Notes: generated from the letters alone by a model not told the origin. A stretch of DNA of 64,000 bases from Peptococcus niger (GCF_900101835.1 NZ_FNAF01000001.1:62001-126000); one strand, 5' to 3'; shown: positions 23,750 to 34,896, numbered from the stretch's first letter. Numbers and translations: made by a program.

Positions 23750-26110
23750 ATGGGAAAAATTAGAATCTATGAACTCGCTAAAGAGCTGAAGCAAGATTCA
23801 AAAACGATTATTAAAGAACTGGAGCACATGAATGTTCCGGTCAAAAACCACATGAGCACAGTTTCAGAAACCGTTGCTCAGGATGTCAAAAATAAATTTA
23901 GCGGTGCTAATGATGCCGCTAAGAAAGATAGCCCAACTCAGGCACAGCAAAGCGAGTCAAAAGGAAAGAAAACCATAAAATCGACAAATCAAAACAAGAA
24001 GGATACCACTGCAGAGCGTACTGGTAATGTGAAACACCAAAAAGACGAAGCTGGGAAAGGCCAGCATAAAAATACCCAAAAGAGCCAATCGTCTCAACGC
24101 CAAGGGAAAACAGCACAGAAAAACGATAAACCCAAAGCCGCTGACGAGAAAAGTACGTCAAACAGAAATCATCGCCGCAATAATGCCGATGATCATAATC
24201 GTTCTTCTCATCAAAACAACCGAAACAATAAAAACGGCAAACAAGCGCCTCAAAAGGGACAGTCCTTTAACAAAAAAAGACGCAAAGGCAAAAAAGGCAA
24301 GCGTGATGCTAAAAAGGCCGTTCAACACGAACCACGGGAATTTGCAGAAGTCAAGCACCATGTTGTCATTAACGAAACCATTACGGTGCAAGACCTTGCC
24401 CGTCAAATGGGGAAAAAAGCCAGCGAAGTTATTATGAAGCTGATGGCCTTGGGCATGATGGCAACCATGAACCAGGAACTGGATGCTGATACCGCTTCTA
24501 TCATTGCAGAAGAATACGGGGCTACCGTGGAAATTAAGACAACGATGGAAGAGGACCTGCTAAAAGAACTGGAAGTCGAAGACAATCCACACGATTTACG
24601 CAAACGGCCAGCGGTTGTTACGATTATGGGCCATGTTGACCATGGTAAAACGTCACTCCTGGATAAAATCCGCAGCACCAATGTAACCACCCAGGAAGCC
24701 GGTGGGATTACTCAACAAATTGGGGCCTACCAAGTGCGGTTTAATAATGAACGGATTACCTTCCTGGATACCCCCGGTCACGAAGCCTTTACTTCCATGC
24801 GCGCGCGAGGCGCCCAAATCACCGACATCGCCATCTTGGTCGTTGCTGCCGATGATGGCGTTATGCCACAAACCATTGAGGCCATCGACCATGCTAAAGC
24901 AGCTGAAGTGCCCATCATTGTGGCCATCAATAAAATTGATAAACCTGATGCCAACCCTGAAGTCATTAAGCAGGAATTAACCCAATACGGTGTTGTATCC
25001 GAAGAATGGGGCGGCGATGTTATCATGGTGCCGGTTTCTGCAAAACGCGGAGACGGCATTGAGGAATTGCTGGAAATGATTCTGCTTGTGGCTGAAGTGG
25101 AAGACCTTAAGGCCAATCCGAACCGGCAAGCCGTTGGTAAAGTCGTTGAATCAAAGCTCGATAAAAACCGCGGCGTTGTTGCTACCTTGTTGGTGCAAAA
25201 CGGGACCTTACGCAATGGGGACTTTTTGATTGCCGGTTCAACCCAAGGGCGTATTCGCGCAATGTTTGATTATAACGGTAAACCCTTGGAAAAAGCCGGA
25301 CCTTCTACACCGGCAGAAATTCTCGGTCTCAATGAAGTGCCGGAAGCCGGCGATGATTTTGCCGCTGTAGCCAATGAAAAACTGGCCAAGCAATTGGCTG
25401 AACAACGGCAACAGGAGAAGCACCTGAAAGAAATTAGCCGTGGCTCTGCCGTTTCCTTAGAAGAATTGTTCAGTCAAATTCAAGAAGGCGATGTACGAGA
25501 ATTGAACATCGTCTTAAAGGCGGATACACAAGGGTCAATTGAAGCCATGCGCCAGTCCTTGGAAAATCTAGGGACCAATGAAGTACGGGTCAATATCATC
25601 CGTACCGCTGTGGGTGGTATTCGTGAAACCGACGTTATGCTTGCTATGGCTTCTAAAGCGGTTATTATTGGCTTTAATGTACGGCCGGACATCAACGCTA
25701 AAAAATTAGCGGATAAAGAACAGGTCGATATCAATACCTACCGCATCATTTATGAAGCTATTGATGATGTTAAAAACGCTCTCAGCGGTCTTTTGGCGCC
25801 GGAAATTCGCGAAGTTGACTTGGGACAAGCAGAAGTGCGCAGCGTCTTTAAAGTGCCTAAGGTCGGTAATATTGCTGGGTGCTACGTGACCTATGGTAAA
25901 ATCATGCGCAATGCCAAAATTCGTATTTTGCGCGACAGCGTTGTCATTTATGATGGTGAGATAGCCTCTTTGAAACGGTTTAAAGATGATGTCAAAGAAG
26001 TTGCCACCGGATATGAATGCGGCATAGGCTTGGAAAAATTTAATGACTTCAAAGAAGGAGATGTCTTTGAAGCCTACACCTTCGAAGAAGTCAAACGTGA
26101 GTTATCTTAG
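23750..26110 (+). CDS. infB: Translation initiation factor IF-2
   Basis: A 786-residue GTPase that brings fMet-tRNA to the 30S subunit. It has an IF2-N domain at the start ([16 protein letters not shown]), a low-complexity Lys/Gln/Asn/Ser linker ~55-195, a second IF2-N ([20 protein letters not shown]), a G domain with [20 protein letters not shown] and NKIDK, then domains II-IV. GTG 23744 and ATG 23747 are also in frame; ATG 23750 gives the family N-terminus [11 protein letters not shown]. Confidence 0.97.
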   Translation: MGKIRIYELAKELKQDSKTIIKELEHMNVPVKNHMSTVSETVAQDVKNKFSGANDAAKKDSPTQAQQSESKGKKTIKSTNQNKKDTTAERTGNVKHQKDEAGKGQHKNTQKSQSSQRQGKTAQKNDKPKAADEKSTSNRNHRRNNADDHNRSSHQNNRNNKNGKQAPQKGQSFNKKRRKGKKGKRDAKKAVQHEPREFAEVKHHVVINETITVQDLARQMGKKASEVIMKLMALGMMATMNQELDADTASIIAEEYGATVEIKTTMEEDLLKELEVEDNPHDLRKRPAVVTIMGHVDHGKTSLLDKIRSTNVTTQEAGGITQQIGAYQVRFNNERITFLDTPGHEAFTSMRARGAQITDIAILVVAADDGVMPQTIEAIDHAKAAEVPIIVAINKIDKPDANPEVIKQELTQYGVVSEEWGGDVIMVPVSAKRGDGIEELLEMILLVAEVEDLKANPNRQAVGKVVESKLDKNRGVVATLLVQNGTLRNGDFLIAGSTQGRIRAMFDYNGKPLEKAGPSTPAEILGLNEVPEAGDDFAAVANEKLAKQLAEQRQQEKHLKEISRGSAVSLEELFSQIQEGDVRELNIVLKADTQGSIEAMRQSLENLGTNEVRVNIIRTAVGGIRETDVMLAMASKAVIIGFNVRPDINAKKLADKEQVDINTYRIIYEAIDDVKNALSGLLAPEIREVDLGQAEVRSVFKVPKVGNIAGCYVTYGKIMRNAKIRILRDSVVIYDGEIASLKRFKDDVKEVATGYECGIGLEKFNDFKEGDVFEAYTFEEVKRELS

Positions 26111-26118
26111 GAGGTACT

Positions 26119-26463
26119 ATGGCGAATTTAGACCGCGTAGCTGAAGAAATTAAACGCGATATGACAGATATTATTCGCTCTGAAATCAATGACCCGCGCA
26201 TTGACAGCTTGATCAGTGTGACAGAGGTTTCTGTGAGTGGAGATCTTGGGCACGCTAAAATATACATCAGTAAACTGGGCAGTGAAGAGGAGCGACAGGA
26301 AGTGGTTGAGGTGCTCAATAAGGCGGGCGGATACATCCGCACGCTTTTGAGCCGACGCTTAAAAACGCGGACTGTTCCTGCACTGGAATTTTTACTGGAT
26401 GATTCAATGATATATGGTGCAAAAATAGATGGGATACTCAATGAGCTTAAAAAAGAACAATAA
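26119..26463 (+). CDS. rbfA: Ribosome-binding factor A
   Basis: A 114-residue KH-like protein needed for 16S 5'-end maturation, beginning MANLDRVAEEIKRDMTDII and containing DPRIDSLISVTEV and PALEFLLDDSM. AGGAGG precedes the ATG. It overlaps nrnA by about 20 bases. Confidence 0.95.
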   Translation: MANLDRVAEEIKRDMTDIIRSEINDPRIDSLISVTEVSVSGDLGHAKIYISKLGSEEERQEVVEVLNKAGGYIRTLLSRRLKTRTVPALEFLLDDSMIYGAKIDGILNELKKEQ

Positions 26464-27433
26464 AGATGATCAGGCCATTCGCTCTGCGCTCCAATCGGCG
26501 GAGCGAATTGCCCTTTTTTCGCATATTCATCCGGACGGAGATGCGATTGGCGCCCAATTGGGACTGGCCGCCGTCTTGCGGGCCATGGGCAAAGAAGTCG
26601 CCATTTACAACCAAACCGGACAGCCTGGGACTTTTGCTTTCTTGCCCGGCATGGCAGATTTACGGCACTGGGGAGAAGATGATTTTCCAGCAGATCTACG
26701 GGTGGCTTTGGACTGCGGCAATCTGGATCGTCTCGGCTTAAGTGAAGCTGAGTGGCGGGCTGACCAACGCATCAGTATTGACCATCATATGGGCCATGAA
26801 CCCTTTTCCGATCTCAATTATGTTGATGCTGAAGCGCCGGCCACTTGTGCCATCCTTGCCGACTTCTGCCGCAACTGGAATTTTCCTGTTTCAGCTGATG
26901 CAGCAACCTGTTTTTTGACAGGACTTCACACAGATACCGGCTCTTTTCGTTTTGAAAAGACTAAGGCTGAGACCTTTCAAACAGCGGCCTGGTTGATGGA
27001 AAAGGGGGCAGACTTATCCGCCATTCGCTACCATGTCTTTGAAAGCACGTCTCAAGCCCGCTTTCAATTGCTCAACGCCATGTACCAGTCCAGCGAATTT
27101 TTATCCGACGATCATATTGCCATTGCTGAAATTACTTACGAACAAATGTTAAATTTAGGCGTTAACGATGATGAGGTGCACGGATTGGTCGGGCAATTAA
27201 AAGAAGTTCAAGGCGTGGAATTGTCTATTTTGCTTCGTGAATTATCCTCCGGCGCCATTAAGGTGAGCTTGCGCAGCAAGCAGTATTTGGACTGCAATCG
27301 TTTAGCGTCCGAATTTAACGGCGGCGGGCATGTACGAGCCGCCGGCTGTACCCTTCATTCATCCCTGCAGGAAGCCCGCCAAACCTTATTGGCCGCAGCA
27401 GCCCGTCATCTTAAAGAGGATCTTTCGTCATGA
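26441..27433 (+). CDS. nrnA: DHH-family oligoribonuclease / pAp phosphatase NrnA
   Basis: A 330-residue DHH/DHHA1 phosphoesterase that degrades very short RNAs and pAp, and may hydrolyse pApA. Motifs: SHIHPDGDAIGAQ, ALDCGN, DHHMGH and FLTGLHTDTGSFRF; the C-terminal DHHA1 carries NGGGHVRAAGC. ATG 26441 is preferred to 26429, since the extra four residues add nothing to the family start. It overlaps rbfA and truB. Confidence 0.92.
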   Translation: MSLKKNNKDDQAIRSALQSAERIALFSHIHPDGDAIGAQLGLAAVLRAMGKEVAIYNQTGQPGTFAFLPGMADLRHWGEDDFPADLRVALDCGNLDRLGLSEAEWRADQRISIDHHMGHEPFSDLNYVDAEAPATCAILADFCRNWNFPVSADAATCFLTGLHTDTGSFRFEKTKAETFQTAAWLMEKGADLSAIRYHVFESTSQARFQLLNAMYQSSEFLSDDHIAIAEITYEQMLNLGVNDDEVHGLVGQLKEVQGVELSILLRELSSGAIKVSLRSKQYLDCNRLASEFNGGGHVRAAGCTLHSSLQEARQTLLAAAARHLKEDLSS

Positions 27434-28302
27434 ACGGCGTTTTAATCATTGATAAACCGGCCGGTATGACCTCTCACGATGTTGTCAGCCGAATTCGACG
27501 CATTTTTCATCAAAAACGGGTTGGTCATACAGGGACCCTTGATCCGGATGCAACCGGCGTACTGCCCATCTGCTTGGGCCAAGCAACCCGCTTAGCGGAA
27601 TATTTAACGGCAGATGATAAGGTTTACGCCGCTAAACTTGCCTTCGGAAAAGCTACGGATACCCAAGATGCGAGCGGAGCTGTGATTGAAGAATTGCCCC
27701 TGCCGAACATATCAGAAGAGGCCTTTAAGGCTATTTTAGCTTCTTTTTTAGGACCGCAATTACAAATTCCACCTAAGTATTCTGCCATCAAGATCAATGG
27801 CGTACCCCTGTATCGGTTGGCCAGAGAGGGTAAAGTAACGCCTGACGTGAAGCCACGCCAGATTACGGTTCATTCTATTTCCCTGACCGAATACAGCCCT
27901 GAAAGCGCTGCCTTTGAGGCCTGTGTCAGTAAGGGGACCTATATCCGCTCATTATGTGCAGATATAGGCCGAGCGGCGGGTTCCTGCGCCCATATGACCC
28001 AATTGAGGCGATTGGCCAGCGGTCGGTTCACCATATCGGAAGCAGTTCCACTGGATATCTTGGAGACGGCTGACCAACCGGAAGGGCATATCTTACCGAT
28101 GTTGGATGCCCTGTCAGACTATCCTCAACTCATGCTAAGCGAAGAATCCTATGCCAAGATAAAGCATGGCAGTCCCATTGAAATCAATGATAAAGCAAGT
28201 ATGACAGAAACGCCGATTGTAGCGGTTTATCAAGATGCCGTCTGTGCCATCGGCTTTGCAACAGCAGGCTATTTTAAACCCAAAAAAGTTTTTATACAAT
28301 AA
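27430..28302 (+). CDS. truB: tRNA pseudouridine(55) synthase TruB
   Basis: A 290-residue enzyme that makes the T-loop pseudouridine. N-terminal GVLIIDKPAGMTSHDVV and VGHTGTLDPDATGVLPI carry the catalytic Asp; PPKYSAIKINGVPLYRLAR and KGTYIRSLCADIG follow. A C-terminal PUA-like segment spans ~235-290. It begins in ATGA overlap with nrnA. Confidence 0.96.
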   Translation: MNGVLIIDKPAGMTSHDVVSRIRRIFHQKRVGHTGTLDPDATGVLPICLGQATRLAEYLTADDKVYAAKLAFGKATDTQDASGAVIEELPLPNISEEAFKAILASFLGPQLQIPPKYSAIKINGVPLYRLAREGKVTPDVKPRQITVHSISLTEYSPESAAFEACVSKGTYIRSLCADIGRAAGSCAHMTQLRRLASGRFTISEAVPLDILETADQPEGHILPMLDALSDYPQLMLSEESYAKIKHGSPIEINDKASMTETPIVAVYQDAVCAIGFATAGYFKPKKVFIQ

Positions 28303-28315
28303 AGGTAGGCGAGAA

Positions 28316-29242
28316 ATGAGGATTTACCATTCCTATGACGAAGTGCCACAAGCTCCTCGTGTCGTGGTACTTGGTCACTTTGACGGCTTACATTTAGGGC
28401 ATCAGGCGCTTATTGAAGAAGGGCGTACATTGGCAGACAGATTAAACCTGCCGCTGATGGTAGCAACTTTTTATCCCCAATTTCAATCGCTTGTGACCCC
28501 TGAATTTAAATATATAATGGACCAAGATAGCAAAATGCGTCACTTAGAAGAAATGCATGTTGACGAAGTGTTTTCCGTGCCGTTCAGCTGGTCAATTGCC
28601 GAAATGACGCCGGAAGACTTTGTACAATCATTACTTCTAACGGCATTGCATGCCCAAGGCATTGTTGTGGGCTTTGATTACACCTTTGGCCATCGGGCAG
28701 GAGGTAAAGCAGAAGATTTAATGGCTCTGGCCGCGCCCGTTCCGGTCAAAATTGTTCCGGCCTATACCTTAAACGATGTCATCTTAAGCAGTACAATGAT
28801 TCGCCAGGCTTTACGGGAAGGCCGCATAGCAGATGCTGAACGTTTTCTAGGCTATTCCTACGAATTGTGCGGTGAAGTCATCCACGGCCTGGCCAACGGC
28901 AGACGATTTTTAGTCCCCACCGCCAATGTATCTCTACCGAAAGACTTGCTTTTACCGGCTCCAGGTGTCTATGCCGGTCGTTGTGTTTTGGAATCAGAGA
29001 AAACGCGCACTTATGATGCAGTTATTAACATTGGGACTCGCCCTACCGTTGATGACAATCCTTTTGAAATGGTAGAAGCCCATCTTTTGAATTTTAATCG
29101 CGATATTTACGGAGAAATGCTTTGTGTCCGTGACCTGTATCTTATGCGGGGCATTGTTAAATTCGATTCGTTTGAAAAGCTGAAAGAAGCCATTATGAAG
29201 GACATTGATACGGCGAAAGAATACTTTCATCAAAAAGCTTGA
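28316..29242 (+). CDS. ribF: Bifunctional riboflavin kinase / FAD synthetase
   Basis: A 308-residue enzyme that makes FMN and FAD. The N-terminal nucleotidyltransferase has LGHFDGLHLGHQALI, VVGFDYTFGHRAGG and LSSTMIRQALREG. The C-terminal kinase has GEVIHGLANGRRFLVPTANV and the INIGTRPTV block. ATG 28316 (AAAGGTAGGCGAGAA upstream) gives a standard start; the longer frame lies inside truB. The -35 box of the rpsO promoter overlaps its stop codon. Confidence 0.95.
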   Translation: MRIYHSYDEVPQAPRVVVLGHFDGLHLGHQALIEEGRTLADRLNLPLMVATFYPQFQSLVTPEFKYIMDQDSKMRHLEEMHVDEVFSVPFSWSIAEMTPEDFVQSLLLTALHAQGIVVGFDYTFGHRAGGKAEDLMALAAPVPVKIVPAYTLNDVILSSTMIRQALREGRIADAERFLGYSYELCGEVIHGLANGRRFLVPTANVSLPKDLLLPAPGVYAGRCVLESEKTRTYDAVINIGTRPTVDDNPFEMVEAHLLNFNRDIYGEMLCVRDLYLMRGIVKFDSFEKLKEAIMKDIDTAKEYFHQKA

Positions 29243-29267
29243 CGCTTTTCCGTCTTTTTCGTATAAT
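29239..29267 (+). promoter_or_regulatory. rpsO promoter
   Basis: TTGACG (29239-29244, containing the ribF stop), 17 bp, then consensus TATAAT (29262-29267). It is a strong promoter, separating rpsO-pnp expression from the long upstream operon. Confidence 0.85.
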
Positions 29268-29274
29268 TAAATAG

Positions 29275-29343
29275 TTGATGAAGACCGAAGCACAGTTTAC
29301 CGCTTCTCCGGCGATAACTTTGTTTCCGGTGACAATATTTTAA
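29275..29343 (+). promoter_or_regulatory. Structured rpsO leader, possible S15 site
   Basis: The ~75-nt leader contains GAAGC-(10 nt)-GCTTC (29287-29306) and CCGG-(14 nt)-CCGG (29309-29330) before AAGGAGG. Two stem-loops that can stack or rearrange ahead of the start fit the known autoregulation of S15 on its own mRNA. The exact binding motif is not proven here. Confidence 0.45.
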
Positions 29344-29354
29344 GGAGGATTATT

Positions 29355-29624
29355 ATGGCATTAGATCAAGCAACGAAACAAGAAATCATTAAGAAGTATC
29401 AAACACACGAAGGAGATACTGGCTCTCCGGAAGTCCAAATCGCCTTGTTAAGCTATCGCATTAATTATTTGACGGAACACCTGAAAGTTAACAAAAAGGA
29501 CCATCATTCCCGCCGTGGCCTGCTAAAAATGGTTGGCCATCGTAGAGGGCTTTTAAATTACTTGATGAAAATTGATATGAATCGGTATCGTGATCTCATC
29601 GCTAAGCTTGGCTTGCGTCGCTAA
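29355..29624 (+). CDS. rpsO: 30S ribosomal protein S15
   Basis: An 89-residue standard S15, with [40 protein letters not shown] and LRR at the end. It binds the 16S central domain three-way junction. AAGGAGG precedes the ATG. It is followed by a terminator and pnp, as in many bacteria. Confidence 0.98.
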   Translation: MALDQATKQEIIKKYQTHEGDTGSPEVQIALLSYRINYLTEHLKVNKKDHHSRRGLLKMVGHRRGLLNYLMKIDMNRYRDLIAKLGLRR

Positions 29625-29650
29625 GTCTTGCTGATCGGTAAGCGTATATA

Positions 29651-29685
29651 TTGCCAAGGCGCTTTTGTGTCCTTGGCAATTTTTA
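29651..29685 (+). terminator. Terminator/attenuator between rpsO and pnp
   Basis: A 9-bp perfect stem TTGCCAAGG / CCTTGGCAA with an 11-base loop and T5. No promoter stands between it and pnp (start 29708), so part of the transcripts must read through, or the stem is processed as in the E. coli pnp leader. Confidence 0.75.
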
Positions 29686-29707
29686 TAAACCCATAAGGAG
29701 GCTCTAT

Positions 29708-31804
29708 ATGGATACAGTGATTCGCCGGTCAATTGACTTGGCCGGGAGAACTTTAACCCTGGAGACCGGTCATCTGGCAAAACAGGCCAGCGGCTCTGTG
29801 CTTGTGCGCTACGGCGATACGGTTGTTCTGGTAACGGCGACCGGCAGTCAAGAACCTCGGGAAGGCATTGATTTCTTCCCGTTGACCGTTGATTTTGAAG
29901 AAAAAATGTATGCAGCAGGCAAGGTCCCGGGCAGTTTTTTGCGCCGCGAAGGACGTGCATCTGAGCAGGCAACCCTTTCTGCTCGATTGATTGACCGGCC
30001 GATCCGCCCACTGTTTCCGAAAGGCTACCGCAACGATGTACAGATTGTCGCGACAGTCCTCTGTGTTGAACCTGACAATCCGCCAGATATGGCAGCGATG
30101 ATTGGGGCATCTTGCGCCTTGCATTTATCTCACATTCCCTTTCAGGGGCCAATTGCCGGTGTACATGTCGGCTATGTTGACGGCGAGATTATGATTAACC
30201 CCAACCAGGCAGAGCGTGAAGTCAGCAGCCTAGACCTTGCGGTAGCCGGAACGCATGATGCCATTATGATGGTTGAAGCCGGTGCTCAAGAAGTTTCTGA
30301 GGCTGTCGTTCTGGAAGGGATTCTAGAAGGTCATAAAGTTATTGCCCAGTTAACAGATTTGATTGAAGATATGAGGCGTGAAGCCCTTGAAAAGGGGATT
30401 GCAAAAGAAAAAATCGCTTTTGAAGCGCCTGAAATTAATGAAGCCATCACCGATGCCGTAAAGGCTGAAGCATCTGATGCCTTGCGCACCGCTTTGCAAA
30501 TTGTTAATAAAAAAGCCCGTGATGAGGCTATTCAAACCGCCAAATCTGAAGCGCTTGCCGTACTCAGTGAACAATTTGAAGACAGCGATGATGATATTAT
30601 CCAGGCCTTAGATGCCCTGACCAAGGCCATTGTCCGTCGTCTGATTACGCACGATAAGATTCGCCCGGATGGGCGTGCCCTGAACGAAGTGCGTCCGTTA
30701 ACCTGCGAAGTGGACTTATTGCCGCGCACGCACGGCAGTGCCGTCTTTACCCGCGGGCAGACGCAGATTTTATCGGTCACAACCCTGGGCTCATCCCGAG
30801 ACAGCCAGCCGCTGGACGGATTGGACGATGAAACAAGTCGACGCTACTTGCATCACTATAATTTCCCGCCGTACAGCGTTGGTGAAACACGGCCCATCAG
30901 GGGACCCGGCCGGCGTGAAATCGGTCACGGTGTTTTAGCGCGCCGGGCTTTGGAACCGGTCATTCCGAGTTTAGAAGAATTCCCCTATATGATTCGTGTG
31001 GTTTCTGAAGCTATCGAATCAAACGGTTCTACCTCAATGGCCTCCGTTTGCGGCAGTACGATGAGCTTAATGGCTGCCGGTGTCCCCATTCGCAAACCGG
31101 TTTCCGGCGTTGCCATGGGCCTGATTCGAGAAGAAGACCAGTTCAGTGTGTTGACGGATTTACAGGGGCTGGAAGATGCTTTGGGGGATATGGACTTCAA
31201 AGTCGCCGGTACCGTAGACGGCATCACCGCCATCCAAATGGATATAAAAATTGACGGCATCAACAAGGCTATTTTAGAACAAGCCTTGGCACAAGCTAAA
31301 GAAGGCCGTCTGTTCATCCTTGACACCATGCTAAAATGCATCAATGCACCGCGAGAAAGCTTATCGCCTTATGCGCCGCGAATTGAATCCTTCAAAATTG
31401 ACGTTGATAAAATTAAAGATGTTATCGGCAGCGGTGGTAAAACCATTAAAAAAATTATTGAAACGACCGGTGTTCAAATTGATGTTGAAGAAGATGGAAC
31501 GGTCAATGTGCTGTCAAGCGATGCTGAAGCTTGTAACCAGGCTGTAGAGATGATTCAAAATATCGTTAAAGATCCGGAAGTCGGTGAAATTTACACCGGT
31601 AAAGTGGTTCGCATCATGGATTTTGGGGCCTTTGTCAACATTCTCCCCGGCAAAGATGGCCTGGTGCATATTTCTCAACTGGACAAAAAACGCGTCAATA
31701 AAGTTGAGGATGTGGTGAAGGTCGGCGATGAAGTTACTGTGAAAGTAATTGAAATCGATCGCATGGGCAGAATAAATCTTTCACGAAAAGCCTTGCTGGA
31801 TTAG
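29708..31804 (+). CDS. pnp: Polynucleotide phosphorylase
   Basis: A 698-residue 3'-5' phosphorolytic exoribonuclease of the RNA degradosome. It has two RNase PH cores (~10-220 and ~310-540) with [20 protein letters not shown] and [13 protein letters not shown], a helical insert between them, then KH ([14 protein letters not shown]) and S1 ([18 protein letters not shown]) domains. ATG 29708 follows AAGGAGG; the longer frame from 29651 is non-coding leader. Confidence 0.97.
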   Translation: MDTVIRRSIDLAGRTLTLETGHLAKQASGSVLVRYGDTVVLVTATGSQEPREGIDFFPLTVDFEEKMYAAGKVPGSFLRREGRASEQATLSARLIDRPIRPLFPKGYRNDVQIVATVLCVEPDNPPDMAAMIGASCALHLSHIPFQGPIAGVHVGYVDGEIMINPNQAEREVSSLDLAVAGTHDAIMMVEAGAQEVSEAVVLEGILEGHKVIAQLTDLIEDMRREALEKGIAKEKIAFEAPEINEAITDAVKAEASDALRTALQIVNKKARDEAIQTAKSEALAVLSEQFEDSDDDIIQALDALTKAIVRRLITHDKIRPDGRALNEVRPLTCEVDLLPRTHGSAVFTRGQTQILSVTTLGSSRDSQPLDGLDDETSRRYLHHYNFPPYSVGETRPIRGPGRREIGHGVLARRALEPVIPSLEEFPYMIRVVSEAIESNGSTSMASVCGSTMSLMAAGVPIRKPVSGVAMGLIREEDQFSVLTDLQGLEDALGDMDFKVAGTVDGITAIQMDIKIDGINKAILEQALAQAKEGRLFILDTMLKCINAPRESLSPYAPRIESFKIDVDKIKDVIGSGGKTIKKIIETTGVQIDVEEDGTVNVLSSDAEACNQAVEMIQNIVKDPEVGEIYTGKVVRIMDFGAFVNILPGKDGLVHISQLDKKRVNKVEDVVKVGDEVTVKVIEIDRMGRINLSRKALLD

Positions 31805-31825
31805 GTATTCTTTTCCCTAAAAACG

Positions 31826-31863
31826 GGTATGAATTCAAGGTGTGATGAATTCATACCTTTTTT
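31826..31863 (+). terminator. Terminator after pnp
   Basis: An 11-bp perfect stem GGTATGAATTC / GAATTCATACC, 10-base loop and T6. It ends the rpsO-pnp transcript. I see no convincing promoter between it and 31900. Confidence 0.85.
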
Positions 31864-31899
31864 CCTTATGTACAATACTGTTTGGAGGGGGGACGTCTC

Positions 31900-34896
31900 T
31901 TGTATCATATCGGATTGGACATTGGTTCGACCACCTTGAAAATGGCTGTTAAAGATCAAGATAACAAGGTCGTCTATCAATCATATAAACGTCACCGGTC
32001 TTTTATCCGGGATGTTGCAATGGAATCCATGCAGGAGATTATAGATGTTATCGGCAACGACGCCCAGGTGACCATCGCCGTAACCGGTTCTGCCGGGATG
32101 GGCTTTGCTGAACAGGTTAATTTGCCTTTTATACAAGAAGTTGTATCTACCCAATTGGCGGTTGAAAATCAATATGACCATATAGACGTTGTTATCGAAT
32201 TGGGTGGAGAGGATGCTAAAATCCTCTTTTTAACCGGGGGAACAGAAGTGCGCATGAACGGCAGCTGTGCCGGTGGAACAGGCGCTTTTATAGATCAAAT
32301 GGCTGTATTGCTAGATACAGATTTGGCGAGCTTGGATAAGCTGTCTTTACAGGCAACCCATATTTATCCCATCGCCTCTCGATGTGGCGTATTTGCTAAA
32401 ACAGATATACAGCCGCTGCTAAACCAAGGTGCCGCTAAGGCAGATGTTGCGATGAGTATTTTTTATGCAGTGGTTAACCAAACCATTGGCGGCCTGGCAC
32501 AAGGCCGCGAAATACACGGCAACGTTATGTTCCTAGGGGGACCGCTGACCTTTTTGAAGGGTTTACAAAAAGCCTTTCAAGATGTTTTAACTGAAGGTAT
32601 TCAGGATTATATTTTCCCTGACAACGCCCAGTATTTTGTCGCTTATGGCGCGTCTTTATACAGCCGAAGTGAAAGGGTTATGAACGCCGGGGAGTTGTTT
32701 AAAGCAATTGAAGAGCAGCAAGAAAGCCATCAGTTTGAAAGTCATGTGTCACCACTTTTTAAAAGCCAAGCTGAGTATGATGCTTTTGTTGAACGGCATA
32801 ATAAAACGGCGGTGCCCAGAGGCAATTTAGAAAGCTACACCGGCAACAGCTACCTTGGTATTGATGCCGGTTCAACAACGGTCAAACTCATTTTGATTGG
32901 CGACAATCAAGAAATTCTTTATGAAGTGTATGAGGCGTCCAATGGTCGACCGGTTGACTTTGTCCGTAAAGCCTTGCTGGACATTTATCGCATCAATCCT
33001 AATATCAAAATTGCTTCAGGCGCTGTAACCGGCTATGGTGAAGATCTGGTCAAAACCGCTTTGCAAGTGGACGATGGATTGGTGGAAACGATGGCGCACC
33101 TAACCGCAGCGCAAGCCTTTTTACCCAATGTTGATTTTATCATCGATATCGGCGGACAAGATATGAAGTGTTTCCGTATTAAAGACGGTGTTATTGACAC
33201 CATCTTTTTGAATGAAGCCTGTTCATCAGGTTGTGGTTCTTTTATTTCAACCTTTGCCAGTGCTTTGGGCTACAGTGTTGCAGATTTTGCCAAGCTGGGC
33301 TTGTTTGCTGAACACCCGGTTGAATTGGGTTCCCGCTGTACGGTGTTTATGAATTCTTCTGTTAAGCAAGCCCAAAAAGAAGGGGCCAGTGTTGAAGATA
33401 TTTCAGCCGGCTTATCCATGTCCGTGGTTAAAAATGCCTTGTATAAAGTCATTCGGGTTAATTCTGCAGAAGACTTGGGCAAGCACATTGTGGTGCAGGG
33501 CGGCACCTTCTACAATGATGCCATTTTGCGCTCTTTTGAACAGGAAATCGGGGGGAATGTTATTCGCCCTGAAATTGCCGGACTAATGGGGGCTTACGGG
33601 TGTGCCTTATTTGCTAAAAACCGGCCGGCGAAGGAAAAGTCTTCGATTCTAGATAAAGAAGCGCTGGAGAATTTTGAACAAATCACCGATACCCGTATCT
33701 GTGACCTCTGCGGCAACCATTGCCAATTAACTGTTAATCGTTTTAGCGGTGGTCGAGAATTAATTGCCGGAAATCGATGTGAGCGGCCCTTACATAAGGA
33801 TAGGGTAGCGGCTGATAAATTGCCGAACCAGATGGCCTATAAACGACAGCTCATAAACCAGGCGCGGGCCAAAGGAAAGCGTCCTTTGGAGAATAGACGT
33901 GGTACCATCGGCATTCCTTTGGGATTAAATATCTATGAAATGTATCCTTTCTGGATGGCCTTTTGGCGGGCCCTGCGCTTTCAAGTGATTTTATCGCCTT
34001 TTGGCAGCAAGGATATCTATCTTTCCGGCCAATCGACGATTCCGTCAGATACGGTCTGCTACCCGGCAAAATTAATGCATGGGCAGATGGCCTACCTGCT
34101 CAAGCAGGGGGTTGACGCCATTTTTTATCCCTGTTTGACCTATAATTTTGATGAAAACATCAGCGACAATCATTATAACTGTCCGGTTGTTGCCTATTAT
34201 CCTCAGGTCTTAGATGCCAATATGAAGGCTCTGCGTGATGTACAATTTTTATTCCCCTTTTATGGCGTGCACAACCGCAAACGGTTTACCAAGACAATAG
34301 TAAATGACATGCGGAAAATCTTTAATATCCCGGTGCGTGAGACCAAGGAAGCGGTCGAGGAGGCTTTTTCCGCCTTAGAGGACTATCATCAAAAAATCTC
34401 CGCCTTTGGAGAGGACGCCATTGCTAAAGCAAGAGATATTGATGCGCCCATCATCGTTTTAGCCGGCCGGCCCTACCACATTGACCCGGAGATCAACCAC
34501 GGCATTGATCAGCTGATTGAAAGCTTTAAGGCGGCCGTCATCACAGAGGATGCCCTACCGATGGATCCAAATAATATTGAAACAGATGTACTCAACCAAT
34601 GGACCTATCATGCCCGCCTGTATAATGCTGCAAAAGTGGTTCGAGAAGAGAAGGATATGTACCTCATCCAGTTGGTCAGCTTCGGCTGCGGCTTAGACGC
34701 TATTACCACAGATGAAGTGCGCGATATTTTAGATGAAAAGAATGATATTTACACCCAAATAAAAATAGACGAAATCAATAACTTAGGTGCCGTTCGCATT
34801 CGGCTGCGCAGTTTATTTGCAACAATTGAGGAGCAAAATCGGCGTGACCGGTCGGCAATAAAGGAAGGTGAAGGAAGCGACAATGTCAACGAATGA
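31900..34896 (+). CDS. Fused HgdC-type acyl-CoA dehydratase activase (two ATPase domains plus DUF2229)
   Basis: A 998-residue protein. Two BcrAD/BadFG ATPase domains are visible, opening with GLDIGSTTLKMAV (~5) and GIDAGSTTVKLILI (~324). Each keeps the Cys pair that ligates a bridging 4Fe-4S cluster in HgdC: GSCAGGTGAF/SRCGVF in the first, EACSSGCGSF/SRCTVF in the second. A Cys motif DLCGNHC precedes a DUF2229 domain (~640-870). It should drive ATP-dependent low-potential electron transfer to a partner. TTG 31900 has GGAGGGGG at ideal spacing. The substrate is unknown; dehydratase and double-cubane reductase systems are both possible. Confidence 0.85.
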   Translation: MYHIGLDIGSTTLKMAVKDQDNKVVYQSYKRHRSFIRDVAMESMQEIIDVIGNDAQVTIAVTGSAGMGFAEQVNLPFIQEVVSTQLAVENQYDHIDVVIELGGEDAKILFLTGGTEVRMNGSCAGGTGAFIDQMAVLLDTDLASLDKLSLQATHIYPIASRCGVFAKTDIQPLLNQGAAKADVAMSIFYAVVNQTIGGLAQGREIHGNVMFLGGPLTFLKGLQKAFQDVLTEGIQDYIFPDNAQYFVAYGASLYSRSERVMNAGELFKAIEEQQESHQFESHVSPLFKSQAEYDAFVERHNKTAVPRGNLESYTGNSYLGIDAGSTTVKLILIGDNQEILYEVYEASNGRPVDFVRKALLDIYRINPNIKIASGAVTGYGEDLVKTALQVDDGLVETMAHLTAAQAFLPNVDFIIDIGGQDMKCFRIKDGVIDTIFLNEACSSGCGSFISTFASALGYSVADFAKLGLFAEHPVELGSRCTVFMNSSVKQAQKEGASVEDISAGLSMSVVKNALYKVIRVNSAEDLGKHIVVQGGTFYNDAILRSFEQEIGGNVIRPEIAGLMGAYGCALFAKNRPAKEKSSILDKEALENFEQITDTRICDLCGNHCQLTVNRFSGGRELIAGNRCERPLHKDRVAADKLPNQMAYKRQLINQARAKGKRPLENRRGTIGIPLGLNIYEMYPFWMAFWRALRFQVILSPFGSKDIYLSGQSTIPSDTVCYPAKLMHGQMAYLLKQGVDAIFYPCLTYNFDENISDNHYNCPVVAYYPQVLDANMKALRDVQFLFPFYGVHNRKRFTKTIVNDMRKIFNIPVRETKEAVEEAFSALEDYHQKISAFGEDAIAKARDIDAPIIVLAGRPYHIDPEINHGIDQLIESFKAAVITEDALPMDPNNIETDVLNQWTYHARLYNAAKVVREEKDMYLIQLVSFGCGLDAITTDEVRDILDEKNDIYTQIKIDEINNLGAVRIRLRSLFATIEEQNRRDRSAIKEGEGSDNVNE

